Shown one piece after another: positions 20,869-31,697 of a stretch of DNA of 64,000 nucleotides. Source of the stretch: Acorus gramineus (lineage: Eukaryota > Streptophyta > Magnoliopsida > Acorales > Acoraceae); NCBI GenBank assembly GCA_030737835.1, contig JAUJYN010000018.1, positions 1,426,001-1,490,000 on the forward strand. Direction: 5' to 3'. Made by a program: the position numbers and the translations under genes. The first letter of the stretch is position 1. Each line of letters starts with the position of its first letter. The notes beneath the pieces were generated by a model that was not told where the DNA came from, made no database searches, and was given only the letters and a program-made list of their open reading frames with translations.

Positions 20869-21320
20869 TTGTTTGACCTTGCGGTGGCCGGGTTGGTTCG
20901 TGTGTATATCTGCACCTCCCAGAACCGACAGAGGGCTACCCAAGTCATCGTCGTCAGGGGCTTACCTTTGGGTTTTGGCGACCATATTTTTCAGAAGGTG
21001 TCCTGGTTTAGGGGCACCCTCTGTTTCGACGTTCGGGGCAAGCTGAGTTGCTCTTTAATGGGACCTTTTCTCGTCATTGAGTGGATTGGGGAGGTGGCTT
21101 ATCATGTAGCCTTTCCCCCACAGCTGGTTCATGCCCACGACGTCGTCCTTGTCCCATGGCCGAGGCGTTATGTCCACGATCCTGCTCAGTCTTTCTGTTC
21201 GACCGCCTCATCCTCGAGGTGGATTTGTCGCTCGTGGAGCAGTGGATTGAGGTCGGGGACAAGCATGAGAAGAGGCTCCACGCTAAGACTGTTCCTTTGA
21301 TTATAGTGTGTTAGTAGCGC
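20869..21320 (+). pseudogene. Integrase C-terminal domain and chromodomain-like tail of A1
   Basis: The longest open pol remnant of A1, 143 codons from an internal Met at 20869 and open to 21300. It contains LGFGDHIFQKVSWFRGTLCF and GKLSCSLMGPFLVIEWIGEV, the GPF/Y module of chromovirus integrase, then the HDVVLVPWPRRYVHDP stretch. In another frame downstream, DLSLVEQWIEVGDKHEKRL and VPLIIVC resemble the chromodomain tail. This part may have been kept because it lies near the cis-acting 3' end, or simply because the family is young. No function is expected from it alone. Confidence 0.75.
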
Positions 21321-21417
21321 CAGTCCGGTGCGAAGACCACTTGGGAGCAAAGGTCTAAGCATGATACTTTCGGTCTTCCCTTTTGGGTTTCCTTAAATTT
21401 CGAGGACTAAATTTCCT

Positions 21418-21430
21418 AAGGGGGGAAGAA
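21418..21430 (+). other. Polypurine tract of A1
   Basis: AAGGGGGGAAGAA directly before the TGTTGTG of the 3' LTR. It primes plus-strand DNA synthesis and fixes the LTR start at 21431. Confidence 0.92.
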
Positions 21431-24400
21431 TGTTGTGTCTGTGTCATTTGGAGCGCTCTGTTTGAAGATTTGGGTACATAATTTTTTTTTCCTAAGTTAT
21501 GTATTCCTGATTTGGTGTTTGGATTTGATTTTGTTAAAATCCAAGATGAAAAGGTTTAATTATGAGTTTACTATGAGATCTCCAGTTTTGAGTTAGCTTT
21601 CGCACAGAAGTGGAATTAGATCAACTGGATTCTTGTAGTAAAAGTTATGGGTATTTTTCCAAGTATACCCCGGGGATGGAAATTCTGGCAGCAGCCCTGT
21701 TCCATGTTCGGCTCTAATTTCGGATTAGTAGAGGATTATCTGATCATGGAATAAACATGAAAGTTGTAGATAATCTTCTTATCTTTCCATCGGTCTTGGA
21801 ATCAAGCAATTCGGAGCTGTATCGGGGAAGTTATGGCTGTTCCAGTGAAGCTTGCGCAGAATTTCTAGTCGGAGGGCGACTTAGTAAATTTTCCTTAGAT
21901 ATTTTGATAAATATCTCCTCTCTCTCTCTTCCCCTCCCAATGTGCACGTCGACCAGCTTTTCTTGGCCCTCTCTTTCCCTCATTCAAGCCCCCTAGGTGT
22001 TTGGTTTAATGCCTCAAAGAGAGATGGTGCAAGTGCATGAGTTGGGTTGTGTGGGTGTGTTGTTGTGTTTGTTCTCCCCTCTCTCAAGCTCCCTTGCATG
22101 GATCTTCCCCCCCTGATTTTCAGCTGAAGAGGAGGCTGAGGAGGAGGCTGAGGGGTGGTGGTAGTGGTGGTGGTGGTCTCGGTGGCGGCGTTTCGGTGCG
22201 CGAAGGGCCCCCGAACCTTCCCCTTTTGTTCCCCCTCCAAGGTGAGCTCCTCCCCTCCTTTTCTTGATTTTTTTGGCTTAGGGGGATGTTGGGAGGGTCA
22301 TGCATGCTAGGTAGGGGTGTTTGGGTGTGTGTGAGAGGTTGAAAGGGGTTAAAATGGGGTTAGAATGGCTTGGGCGCGAGCTGGGCGTCGTCTGCGCGCG
22401 TGCGCGCGCAGGCGCGCACGCAGGCGCGCGGGCGCGTAGTGCGCGGGAGCGCGCGGGTGCTGGAGCGAGCGGGGTGCGCGGGGAGTGCGCGCGGGGGCGC
22501 GCGGGAGTGCGCGCGCGCGGCCAGGCGCCTGGGCAGTGCGCCTGGGCGCTGGGCAGGGAACCAGTGCGCGCGCGCGCGTGCATGCGCGTGTGTGCGCGTG
22601 CTGGGGCGTGCTGGGGCATGCTGGGCGTGCTGGGGCAGTGCGCGGGGTGCTGCGCGAGGGGCGCGGGCTGGACGCGCGGTGCGCATGGGTGCGCGCGAGC
22701 GTGCGCGTGCGTGCGGGTGCGCGTCTGGGCGCGGGCAGGCGCGCGGCAGTGCGCCGATGGTGCCGGGGTGTGTGCGTGCGTGCGCATTCGTGCGTGCGCA
22801 TGCAGGGGGCCATGCGAATGGCTGCCCGAGGGTTCGGGTAGGTGTCGGGGCACTCGGACTCGCGTGCGTACGCGCGTGCTCGCATGCGTGCGAGCCCGTA
22901 TGCATGCTTATCCGAGTTTTGGGTATTTCTGTGCATTTCTATGTATAAATTGTGTGGTTTCTCACCCAGTTGATTACCCTATCTTGCAGATCTTGATGGA
23001 CGGTCGCGCGACGACCTGATCTCCGGTGAGTGGGACGATCCAACCCAGTAGGGAGGCGCTACATGCACTTGGGCGTGTACCGTCCTCCCTTGGGGCACCA
23101 TAGTAAATATTAACCTGTTTAATATGAAAAGCTATGAAAGCATGATAATCTGTAGTATGCATGCCACCCTAGATTTATATGCTAGGGACTTATACCTTTA
23201 GGACCCGTATAAGAGCCATGCACCCTGTTATCATGTTTCCATGCTAGGAAAGCCCCGACCAATGCATGTTCCCATTTAGTTTATTTATTTAAATAAAATG
23301 CGAGCATGTGATTGTTAGCCTGTTTTAGCGAATATCATAGGGGAGGGGCCTCGCGAGGACAGCGGTGAGACCCGGGCTAGGGTACTCCGTGTTCCTTGTT
23401 TGGTTGTCGGGATGTCCTATATCGGGACCTCACGCTGCCCTCCCAAGGATTCTTTCCCCGTTAATATTCCAACCTTGTTATAACTATTATGCATGTTCCC
23501 CGCATCTTGGTTATGCGCCCTGGAGGAATTCTGAGGAATTCAGGTCATTAGAGTTGTTATGATGTGTTGTCTGCGGATCCGAGTGGATCATATGCGATGG
23601 ATAGGCTGTTCTGTTCCCTTCGTTGGATCCGTGTAGAGACTACCCCGGCGTTGGAAAGGTCGTCCCGTGCAGGGGCTCCCATCAGTAGGCGCCTCCTGAT
23701 TTGGTAGAAGGACTGCGCTGAATGTGGGAGTGGCCAAACGACCTACGGAGTGGGGAGACTATCGGTGGACCAAGGGTGACCAACAGCCTAGTCAGTCCCA
23801 AGAGCCTAGGTCACCTATTGAGGGTGAGGGTGAGGGTATGGTGGGCCGGCGATGTGGCGACCCACTGGATTGTAAGTCCCAATATCCTTGGTCACCCATT
23901 GAGGGTGAGGGTGAGGGTGTAGCGGGTGGCGGTAGCGACCCGCTGGTTTTGTGTAATTAGTCCCAATATCCTTGGTCACCCATTGAGAGGTGAGGGTGAG
24001 GGTGTAGTGGGTTGGCAGGAGCGACCCACTGGATTGCGGAGTTGTTGCCATTTTGTGGCTTGAGTAATGTGATTGTGGTTTAATAATATCTGGTTATGGT
24101 TAATATAAGCTGTGATGCATGGGTTGTGCTGTTCACTGAGCGTGTGGCTCACCCCTCGCATAATTATTTTTCTTCAGTTTATGCTGAGGTGGACTTGAAG
24201 GAGGAGCTCCCCGAGAGAGACTACACCAGTAGCGGAGTAGCGCCACGTCCCGCGAGTTATAGAGGAAATCAGCACCCCTTTTTGGATTGTATGTATTATC
24301 TTCCGTGCTTGGGCACGCGGTTGTATTTTATTTGGATGTCTTGTATGTATTGGCTCTCACAGGACAGTTGATTATGTATCGAGTCTGTAATATGTTTTTG

Positions 24401-24564
24401 GATTACAGATTCAGTCTTTTAGCTTCCGCAATTGGTGTATATATCATGTCAGCCCTGCTTTTGTTGTTGTGTTGTCATTTTAGCTGTTGTGTGAGTATGT
24501 TATTGAACTCCTGTTTATACTGATATCATATATGCCGCGTCCCGGGGACGCCTGGGGCGTGACA
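21431..24564 (+). repeat. 3' LTR of A1 (3134 bp)
   Basis: Same order of parts as the 5' LTR and near-identical to it. The micro-exon is 22990-23025, the module about 23340-23450, the hairpin units about 23810-24035 and the final acceptor-like site is TTTTCTTCAG near 24177. Compared with the 5' LTR it lacks ACACTT before GCCGCG close to the terminus. Confidence 0.92.
23810..24035 (+). repeat. Tandem G-rich hairpin units in A1 3' LTR (3 units)
   Basis: Same three units as at 16985-17205, including the AGCGGGT/ACCCGCT variant stem. The first unit has one extra GAGGGT compared with the 5' LTR copy. Confidence 0.85.
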
Positions 24565-24569
24565 ATATC

Positions 24570-26250
24570 CCTAGCATGCAAAACATCTACATATTAGTTA
24601 GGGGGTCCCATCGATGCGCGACGCGCGTCTACGCGGGTCGAGCGCATCCCTAGAGGGGGGGGGGGATTGGAATCAAACCACTCACCTTACGATCCGGGAC
24701 CTCGCGCATCCCATCCGACGAGATCTGCAAGGTAGGGCATCCAACTGGTGAGAAACAGCACAAATTACACAAACAAATCATTAGAAATACCCAATACTCG
24801 GACAAGCATGCATACGGGCTCGCACGCATGCGAGCACGCACGTACGCACGCGAGTCCGAGTGCCCCGACACCTACCCGAACCCTCGGGCAGCCACACGCA
24901 TGCCCCCCCCCCCCCCCCCGCACGCGCACGCACAAATGCGCACGCACGCACGCACCCCGGCACCCTCGGCGCACTGCCGCGTGCCTTCCCGAGCACCCAG
25001 ACGCGCTGCCGTGCGCACGCGCACGCCCGCGTGCACCGCGCGTCCAGCCCGCGCCCTTGCGCAACACCCCGCGCATGCCCCAGCACGCGCACGCACGAAC
25101 GCGCGCGCACTGGTCCCCAGCCCTGCGCCCAGTTGCATGCCCAGGCGCACTGCCTGCGCGCGCGCACGCTCGCGCGCACGCCCGCGCACGCCAGCGCCTG
25201 CGCGCACCCGCGCGACCACTCCACGCGCACCCGTGCACTCGCGCGCACGCGCCCGTGCGCGTCTGCGAGCCCGCCAGAGCTTGCCAGCGCTTGCCTGCGC
25301 GCGCCCAGCCCATCCCAACCTCTTTTTAACCCTTCCCAACCCCTCACACACACCCTAACTCATCTACCTAGCGTGGATGACCTCCCTAACATCCCCTTAA
25401 GCCATGAAAACCAATAAAAGAAGAGGAAGGGCTCACCTTGGGAGGGGAAAAGAAAGGGGGAGGTTCGGGGGCCCTCGACGCACCCGCGACCACCTCAACC
25501 GCCACCACCAACACCACCATCTTCAGCCCTCCTCAGCCTCTTCCATGGCTGCAAATCAGGGGGGGGGGGTGATCAAGGAAAGGGAGCTTGAGAGGAGAGA
25601 AGACAAGCAACAACAACACAAAACCTAGCCAAAACTTCTTCACCTTCTCCTTCACTTCTTCTCTTTGAGGTATTTTCACAAACACTTGGTGGGGGGTTTG
25701 AAAGAGAGAAGGAGAACCAAAAATAGGCGTGGAAGTTTGGGAGGGGAGAGAGAGAGAGAAAGATATTTATCACAAATATCTAAAGGGGGAATGACTAAGT
25801 CGCCCTTTGACTAGAATTTCTGCACAAGCTTCACTGGAACAGCCATAACTTCCTTGATATAGCTCCAAATTGCACAATTCTATGTCCGTCGGAAAGCTAA
25901 GAAGATTATCTACAACTTTCATGTTTATGCCAAGATCAAATATTCCCTCCAGCTATTCCGAAGTTAGAGCTAAACTTAGAGCAGGGCTGCTGCCAGAATT
26001 TCCATCCCCGGGGTATACTTGGAAAAATACCTATAACTTTTACTACAAGAATCCAGTTGATCTAATTCTACTTCTGCACGAAAGCTAACTCAAAACTGGA
26101 CATCTCATAGTAAACTCATATTTAAACCTCATCATCTTGGATTTTAACAAAATCAAATCCAAATACCAAATCAGGAATACATAACTTCTAAGAAAAAAAT
26201 TATGTACCCAATTTTTCAAACAGGGCGCTCCAAATGACACAGGCACAACA
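24570..26250 (-). repeat. 5' LTR of C1, outer part (U3 side)
   Basis: Continues the C1 LTR after the A1 insertion and ends at 26250 (TGTTGTGCCTG on the minus strand). It holds a 39-nt micro-exon (24724-24686) with TTGCAG before and GGTGAGTGG after, a CpG-rich block (about 24800-25310), a donor-like AAGGTGAGC near 25432, and a U3 like that of type A. A poly-C run (24907-24919) and a poly-G run (25560-25568) are present. The sequence after 26250 is unrelated and AT-rich. Confidence 0.85.
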
Positions 26251-26868
26251 ATGTTCTTCCATGGTTTTGTATACAATATAGACATCTTGTCTATCCCCAT
26301 AATATACAATACACTTGAAATGCAACGCAGTCGTGTCTTTGAGATTTTGTTTTTCCTTTGGTACAGTTGAAATAATTGTATTTTATCATAAATAGATATA
26401 ATACATATTAATTTATTCAAGATTTGATTCTCAACAATCAAATAAGATAGAGCAACAGTAGAAGAGAAGTCTACTGCTGCTATCCCGGCAATCAAGGAGA
26501 ACTATTACTCTTTTACTGATATTTTTCTACTAACTATACGATAGGCGAGAGTGTAGATTTTTATTATTGATTTTAGTAGTCTGTCAGATTGGGTAGCTTG
26601 AAGCAGTGACTCATGGATTTAGGTTTGGTAGATTAATTTTGGGTTCTTCTTTAGTTTTTGAGGGGGTTTTTTTGGTGCATCTTGAGGAGATTTGCACTAA
26701 TATGACAAGAATCTGTAATAGTTGATATATAAGGTTTGAAGTTTAAAATATTTTTAAAAAATGACTCACTATTGTGTTTTTTTTTTCTCTTAGTTGTTGT
26801 GGCTAATCAAAATTGAAACTTTTTAGGCTTTACTTGAGGTTATATGGTGTTTCCAACTTTTTCTCTAC
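26251..26868. other. AT-rich unique sequence, no gene recognised
   Basis: Begins the apparent host island. I see homopolymer T/A runs and no LTR motif. It may be intron or downstream flank of the minus-strand exon array that follows. The first five bases (atgtt) would be the target duplication of C1. Confidence 0.5.
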
Positions 26869-27944
26869 CTCTTCATTTGAAATGTTGATCTCTGCAGTGT
26901 CCTGAATGTCTATTGCATAGCTCTGACCTCTGTCAATCTCGAGTGTTGTTTCCTCAAGCTGATTGCTTTCTTTTTCATTTCCTTGAAAGCTTTCTATTGT
27001 TTCATGTTTAATGAATTCAATGGAATCTTTAACCTGCATGGTAGCAAAGTTTAAACTTAGCAATCTTTAACAAATGGGATATCAATTTGATAGCCAATTT
27101 TTATCTTACCTTTCCATATGGGTTATCAATTTCACTGGCATCTTTTGTATAATGTATTTCTTCAAAGATCTTTCACTTGGGTACTCCCTCCTTGAGCATC
27201 ACACCTTCCTTTTCATTTTCCAAAAAGCTTTGTTCAGATATTCTTTCTACAATGAGTACATCATGGGTTTCTTCCACCTATTTGTCATAAAATTTCAATA
27301 TAGTTAAGAAAAAAGAAAGAAAGAAGATGTAGCTCTTTATATAATTCCAACACGAAATCGACATTGGAAATTCTTTACTTCTGAGGATTCCTCAGCATCA
27401 GTTATTTCATGCATCTGATCTTTTGGGTCTAGCAAATCAATAGCTGCTGCTTCTTGCTTCTTGCCTCCCTTTTCATCTTCTTGAATGGTCTCCACACATA
27501 CAGTATCCAAGTCTTTAACCTAAGTGAAATAGGAATTTATACTGGAAGATGTAGAGAAGGAAAAAAATACTAGGAACTTCAGAATGTACTTTACAATCTG
27601 ACTCTGCTTCAGAATTGTAATTTCTTAACTCTCTTTCCCTTCATTTATATCTAAATTATGATATTTCAGGAGAGCTGATTTTGATTCTGTTTCACTCACC
27701 TTCTCGCCTTCATTCTCATCCTTTGGTGAGCTTTCTTAAGCTGCTTCCTCTCTGATGTCCATATAGTTGGATTCATTTATCTGCGGCACAAATGAAGTTC
27801 ACTTAGTAGTCAAGAACATATATGAAAGTTTTGAACACCCTCAGTTTTCTCATACTACCTCGTGAGAGATTTCAACATCTTTGGAATTGTTTGCATCATT
27901 TTTTTCAGTGTCATGTTCAATGGGGGGAAATCTTAGAGTGGTAT
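26869..27944 (-). pseudogene. Array of five acidic exon-like units, unknown gene
   Basis: I do not recognise the family. Read on the minus strand, five segments are each bounded by an AG acceptor and a GT donor: 27944-27859 (86 nt, probably one base lost in a C run), 27780-27700 (81), 27519-27379 (141), 27277-27110 (168) and 27033-26869 (165). The last four are multiples of three and stay in phase 0, so they are symmetric exons. They encode Glu/Asp/Lys-rich text such as VKDLDTVCVETIQEDEKGGK, VEETHDVLIVERISEQS and VKDSIEFIKHETIESFQGNE; several begin V-K-D or V-E-E after the acceptor, which suggests exon duplication. In-frame stops occur in the second and fourth units listed. This could be a decayed part of a host gene encoding a repetitive acidic protein; upstream exons may lie beyond the LTR insertion at 28072. 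Confidence 0.5.
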
Positions 27945-28071
27945 CTGCATGGAATTTCGTGGAAGCTTGGAATCATTATATGCAATACTGAAGTATATTT
28001 ATATTGGAATGTATGAACCGGTATGCCATCATACTTTATCACTTTGATAAAAAAAATGGAGGGAGCTCAAT

Positions 28072-31000
28072 TGTTGTGTCTGTGTCATTTGGAGCGCTCT
28101 GTTTGAAGATTTGGGTACATAATTTTTTTTCCTAAGTTATGTATTCTTGATTTGGTATTTGGATTTGATTTTGTAAAAATCCAAGATGAATAGGTTTAAT
28201 TATGATTTTATTATGAGATGTCCAGTTTTGAGTTAGCTTTTGCACAGAAGTGGAATTAGATCAACTGGATTCTTGTAGTAAAAGTTATGGGTATTTTTCC
28301 AAGTATACCCCGGGGATGGAAATTCTGGCAGCAGCCCTGCTCGATGTTTAGCTCTAATTTCGGATTATCTAGAGGGATTATCTGATCATGGCATAAACAT
28401 GAAAGTTGTAGATAATCTTCTTAGCTTTCCATCGGTCTTGGAATCAAGCAATTCGGAGCTGTATCGGGGAAGTTATGGCTGTTCCAGTGAAGCTTGCGCA
28501 GAATTACTAAGTCGCCAGAATTTCTAGTCGGAGGGCGACTTAGTAATTCCCCCTTAGATATTTTGCATAAATATCTTCTCTCTCTCTCTCCCCTCCCAAA
28601 TCACCTCGTCGAAAACCATTTTTTTGGCCCTCTCTTTCTCTCATTCATGCCCACCAAGTGTTTGATCAAATGCTTCAAAGAGAAAGAGGTGATGGTGGAA
28701 GTGTTTGTGAGGTTTGTGTTCATGTGTTGTTGTTGCTTATCTTCTCCTCTCTCTCAAGCCCTCTTTCCATGGATCTCCCCCCCCCCTGTTTTGCTGCCAT
28801 GAGAGGGCTGAGGAGGCCGGTGAGGCGGTGGTGGTGGTTGAGGTGGTCGCGGGTGCGTCGAGGGCCCCCGAACCTCCCCCTTTTGTTCCCCCTCCAAGGT
28901 GAGCTCCTCCCCTTCTTCTCTTGGTTTTCTTGGCTTAAAGGGGTGTTGGGAAGGTCATGCATGTTGGGTAGGTGTGTTAGGGAGTGTGTGAGGGGTTGGG
29001 GATGGTTAAAAAGAGGTTAGAATGGCTTGGGCGCGAGCTGGGCGTCTGCGCGCGTGCGCGCGCAGGCGCGCGCGTAGTCGGGCGCGCAGATGCGCGCGGG
29101 TGCGCGATGCGCGCGGTAGTGCGCGCTGGTGCGCGCTGGCGCAGGTGCGAGCGGGGGTACGAGCGGGGGTGCGCGCGAGCGTGCGCGCGCGCGGGCAGGG
29201 CTCCTGGGCACTGTGCCTGGGTGCGGGGCAGGGCGCCTGGGCATGCGCCTGGGCGCGGAGCTGGGAACCAGTGCGCGCGCGTGCGGGCATGCGCGTGCGT
29301 GCGCGTGCTGGGGCGTGCGCGGGGGCGCGCTGGGTTGGACACGCGGTGCGCGCGGGCTCGCGCGAGCGTGCGCGTGCGTGCGGCAACGCGTCTGGGCGAG
29401 CAGGCAGGCACGCGGCAGTGCGCCGATGGTGCCGGGGTGCGTGCGTGTGTGCGCATTCGTGCGTGCGCGTGCGGGTGGCCGTGCGTATGGCTGTTGGGGG
29501 GTTCGGGAGTGTGTCGGGGTGCTCGGACTCGCGTGCGTATAGGCCGTATGTACGCTTGTCCGAGTGTTGGGTATTTTTTTTGTATTTTTGTGTATATTGT
29601 GTATTTTACTCACCGAGTTGATTACCCTGTCTTGCAGATCTTGACGGACGGTCACGCGACGACCCGGGTGTTGGTGAGTGGGACAACCCAACCCAGTAGG
29701 GAGGCGCTATATGCACTTGGGCGTGTACCGTCCTCCCCTAGGGCGCATAGTTAATATTAACTGATTAATATGTAATCTGTGTAAGCATGATTAGTGTGTA
29801 GAATGCATGCCACCCTAGACTTGTATGTTAGGGACTTGCACCCTTAGGATATGTGTAAGAGCCGTGCATCCTGTCACCTTGTTATCATACTACGAAAGCC
29901 TTGACCTATGCATGCGTCCTATTAGTTTGATTTATTAAATTAAATGCAGACTTATGATATTTTTAGCATGCCTTGGGGAATATTAAGGGGGCCTTGCGAG
30001 GTCAACATTGAGACCCGGGCTAGGGTACTCCGTGTTCCTTGTTTGGTTGTCGGGATGTCCTATATCGGGACCTCAGGTTGCCCTCCCAAGGTTTCTTTTC
30101 CTCGTTATGTTGATGTATATTTCCCCGCATCTTGGTTATGCGCCCTGGAGGAATTCTGAAGAATTCATGACATTAGAGTTGTTGAGATGTGTTGTCGGCG
30201 GATCCAAGTTGATCATATGCGTATGGATGGGCTGTTCTGTTCCCTTCGTTGGATTCGTGTACATACTGCCCCGACGTTGAAAGGCTGTCCCGTGCAGGGG
30301 CTCCCATCAGTAGGCACCTCTTGATTTGGGACGGACTGTGCTGAATGTGGGGGTGGCCAAACGGCCTACGGAGTGGGGAGAGACTATCGGTGGACCAAGG
30401 GTGACCAATAGCCTAGTCAGTCCCAATAGCCTATGTCACCCATTGAGGGGTGAGAGTGAGGGTGTGGTGGGCCGGCGATGTGGCGACCCACAGGATTGTG
30501 TAAGAATGATTATCAGCCTAATAACTCCCAACATCCTATGTCACCTATTGAGGGGTGAGGGTGAGGGTGTGGTGGGTCGGCGATGTAGCGACCCACTGGA
30601 TTGTAAGTCCCAATATCCTTTGTCACCTATTGAGGGGTGAGGGTGAGGGTGTAGTGGGTTGGCGATAGCGACCCACTGGATTTGTGTAGTCAGTCCCAAT
30701 ATCCTTTGTCACCTATTGAGGGGTGAGGGTGAGGGTGTAGTGGGTTGGCGGTAGCGACCCACTGGATTGTTTAGTTGTTGCCATTTTGTGGCTTTTAATA
30801 ATGAGATTGTGGATTAATAATATCTGGTGGTTAATATAATTGTGATGCATGGGTTGTGCTGTTCACTGAGCGTGTGGCTCACCCCTCGCATAATATTTTT
30901 CTCCAGTGTCATCTGAGTCGGATCTGGAGGAAGAGCTCCCCGAGGGACTTCATCAGTAGCGGAGTAGCGCCACGTCCCGCGAGTATCAGAGGCTATCAGC

Positions 31001-31300
31001 ATCCTTTTTTATTGTATGTGTTATTTTCTGTGCTTGGGCACGCGTTTATATTCTATTTGGATGTCTTTGTATATATTGGCTCTCACAGGACAGTTGATTA
31101 TGTATTGAGTCTGTAATATGTTTTTGGATTACAGATTCAGTCTTTTAGCTTCCGCTATTTGTGTATATATCATGTCAGCCCTGCTTTTATCTGTGTTGTC
31201 ATTTTTAGCTGTTGTGTGAGTATGTTATTGAACTCTTGTGTGGACTGATATCATATATACACTTGTCGCGTCCCGGTGATGGCCGCCCTGGGGCGTTACA
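28072..31300 (+). mobile_element. Solo type A LTR A2 (3229 bp)
   Basis: Starts TGTTGTGTCTG at 28072 and ends GCGTTACA at 31300 (terminal GTGACA mutated). Perfect target duplication TCAAT at 28067-28071 and 31301-31305. No internal region, so it arose by LTR-LTR recombination. Donor-like AAGGTGAGC at 28898/28899, CpG-rich block about 29030-29530, TTGCAG ending 29637, micro-exon 29638-29673, module about 29990-30100, four hairpin units (30420-30770), CTCCAG acceptor-like site near 30906. A duplicated AATTACTAAGTCGCC piece occurs near 28502. Confidence 0.95.
30420..30770 (+). repeat. Tandem G-rich hairpin units in A2 (4 units)
   Basis: Four units, each with a GAGGGGTGAGGGTGAGGGTG-like run followed by a GTGGGT...ACCCAC inverted repeat, separated by short AT-rich spacers beginning CCCAATATCC or CCCAACATCC. 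Confidence 0.85.
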
Positions 31301-31305
31301 TCAAT

Positions 31306-31697
31306 AGAGGAATTTTTATAGGGCATTTGATTTTTGTTGCTTCATAACTACATGCCATTATAAGAGCATCAATTCTGGAGTTCATTATTTGACATTCATC
31401 CAAGTCCAACACTTGCATGCCCATATGAATTTGTCATTTATGTGTCCATTTATGTTATACCACCCCGTTAGAGTGGTATCTTCATTCTTTTTTTTAATAA
31501 AGGTTATCCTTTAGAAGAATATAATGCACTGAATTTATGTCTAATTCCTAAGATGAGTATGGATTGTATGGCACAATATTGATCAGAAATATTTAGGCAT
31601 CCATTTGATATCAATGATATAGCTAATGATAGGTGATATAATCTTTTTATATAATGCATCATTTTTTTTTTTTTGCTATACTACTTACAAAAGTACC
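31306..31697. other. AT-rich host segment between two solo LTRs
   Basis: About 390 bases without LTR motifs or a convincing exon. A T-run lies at about 31664-31674. It is the sequence that adjoined 28071 before A2 inserted. Confidence 0.5.

Larger units (their letters stand above)
14616..24564 (+). mobile_element. Complete type A retrotransposon A1, non-autonomous, 9949 bp
   Basis: Both LTRs (14616-17737, 21431-24564), the PBS and the polypurine tract are present. Target duplications are identical: ATATC at 14611-14615 and 24565-24569. The element sits inside C1's 5' LTR. The two LTRs look nearly identical over long stretches; one clear difference is a 6-base gap near 24534 in the 3' copy. 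This suggests a recent insertion. The internal region is only 3693 bp and is a mosaic without a usable polyprotein, so it must have moved with proteins supplied in trans, probably from a type B element. That last point is inference. Confidence 0.93.
4702..26250 (-). mobile_element. Type C non-autonomous Ty3/gypsy element C1, with nested insertions
   Basis: Minus-strand element assembled across insertions. Its 5' LTR is 12601-14615 plus 24570-26250 (about 3.7 kb), split by element A1. The PBS is at 12584-12596. The internal region is 10346-12600 plus 5160-5645, split by composite LTR B-2. The polypurine tract is at 5160, and the start of its 3' LTR (4702-5159) is cut by B-1. The internal region totals only about 2.7 kb and has no protease, no complete RT and no RNase H, so it could not move itself. 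The right target site would be 26251-26255 (atgtt). Its other end is outside the window. Confidence 0.8.

Noticed and set aside
27074..27307. Plus-strand 77-codon hydrophobic open frame resembling a membrane protein
   Set aside because: It is the antisense of the acidic exon at 27277-27110; reversed Glu/Lys codons give Phe/Leu-rich text.
30560..30640. Telomere-like GGGTGAGGGTGAGGGTG runs
   Set aside because: Plant telomere repeats are TTTAGGG. These runs are GGGTGA, short, and confined to LTR units.
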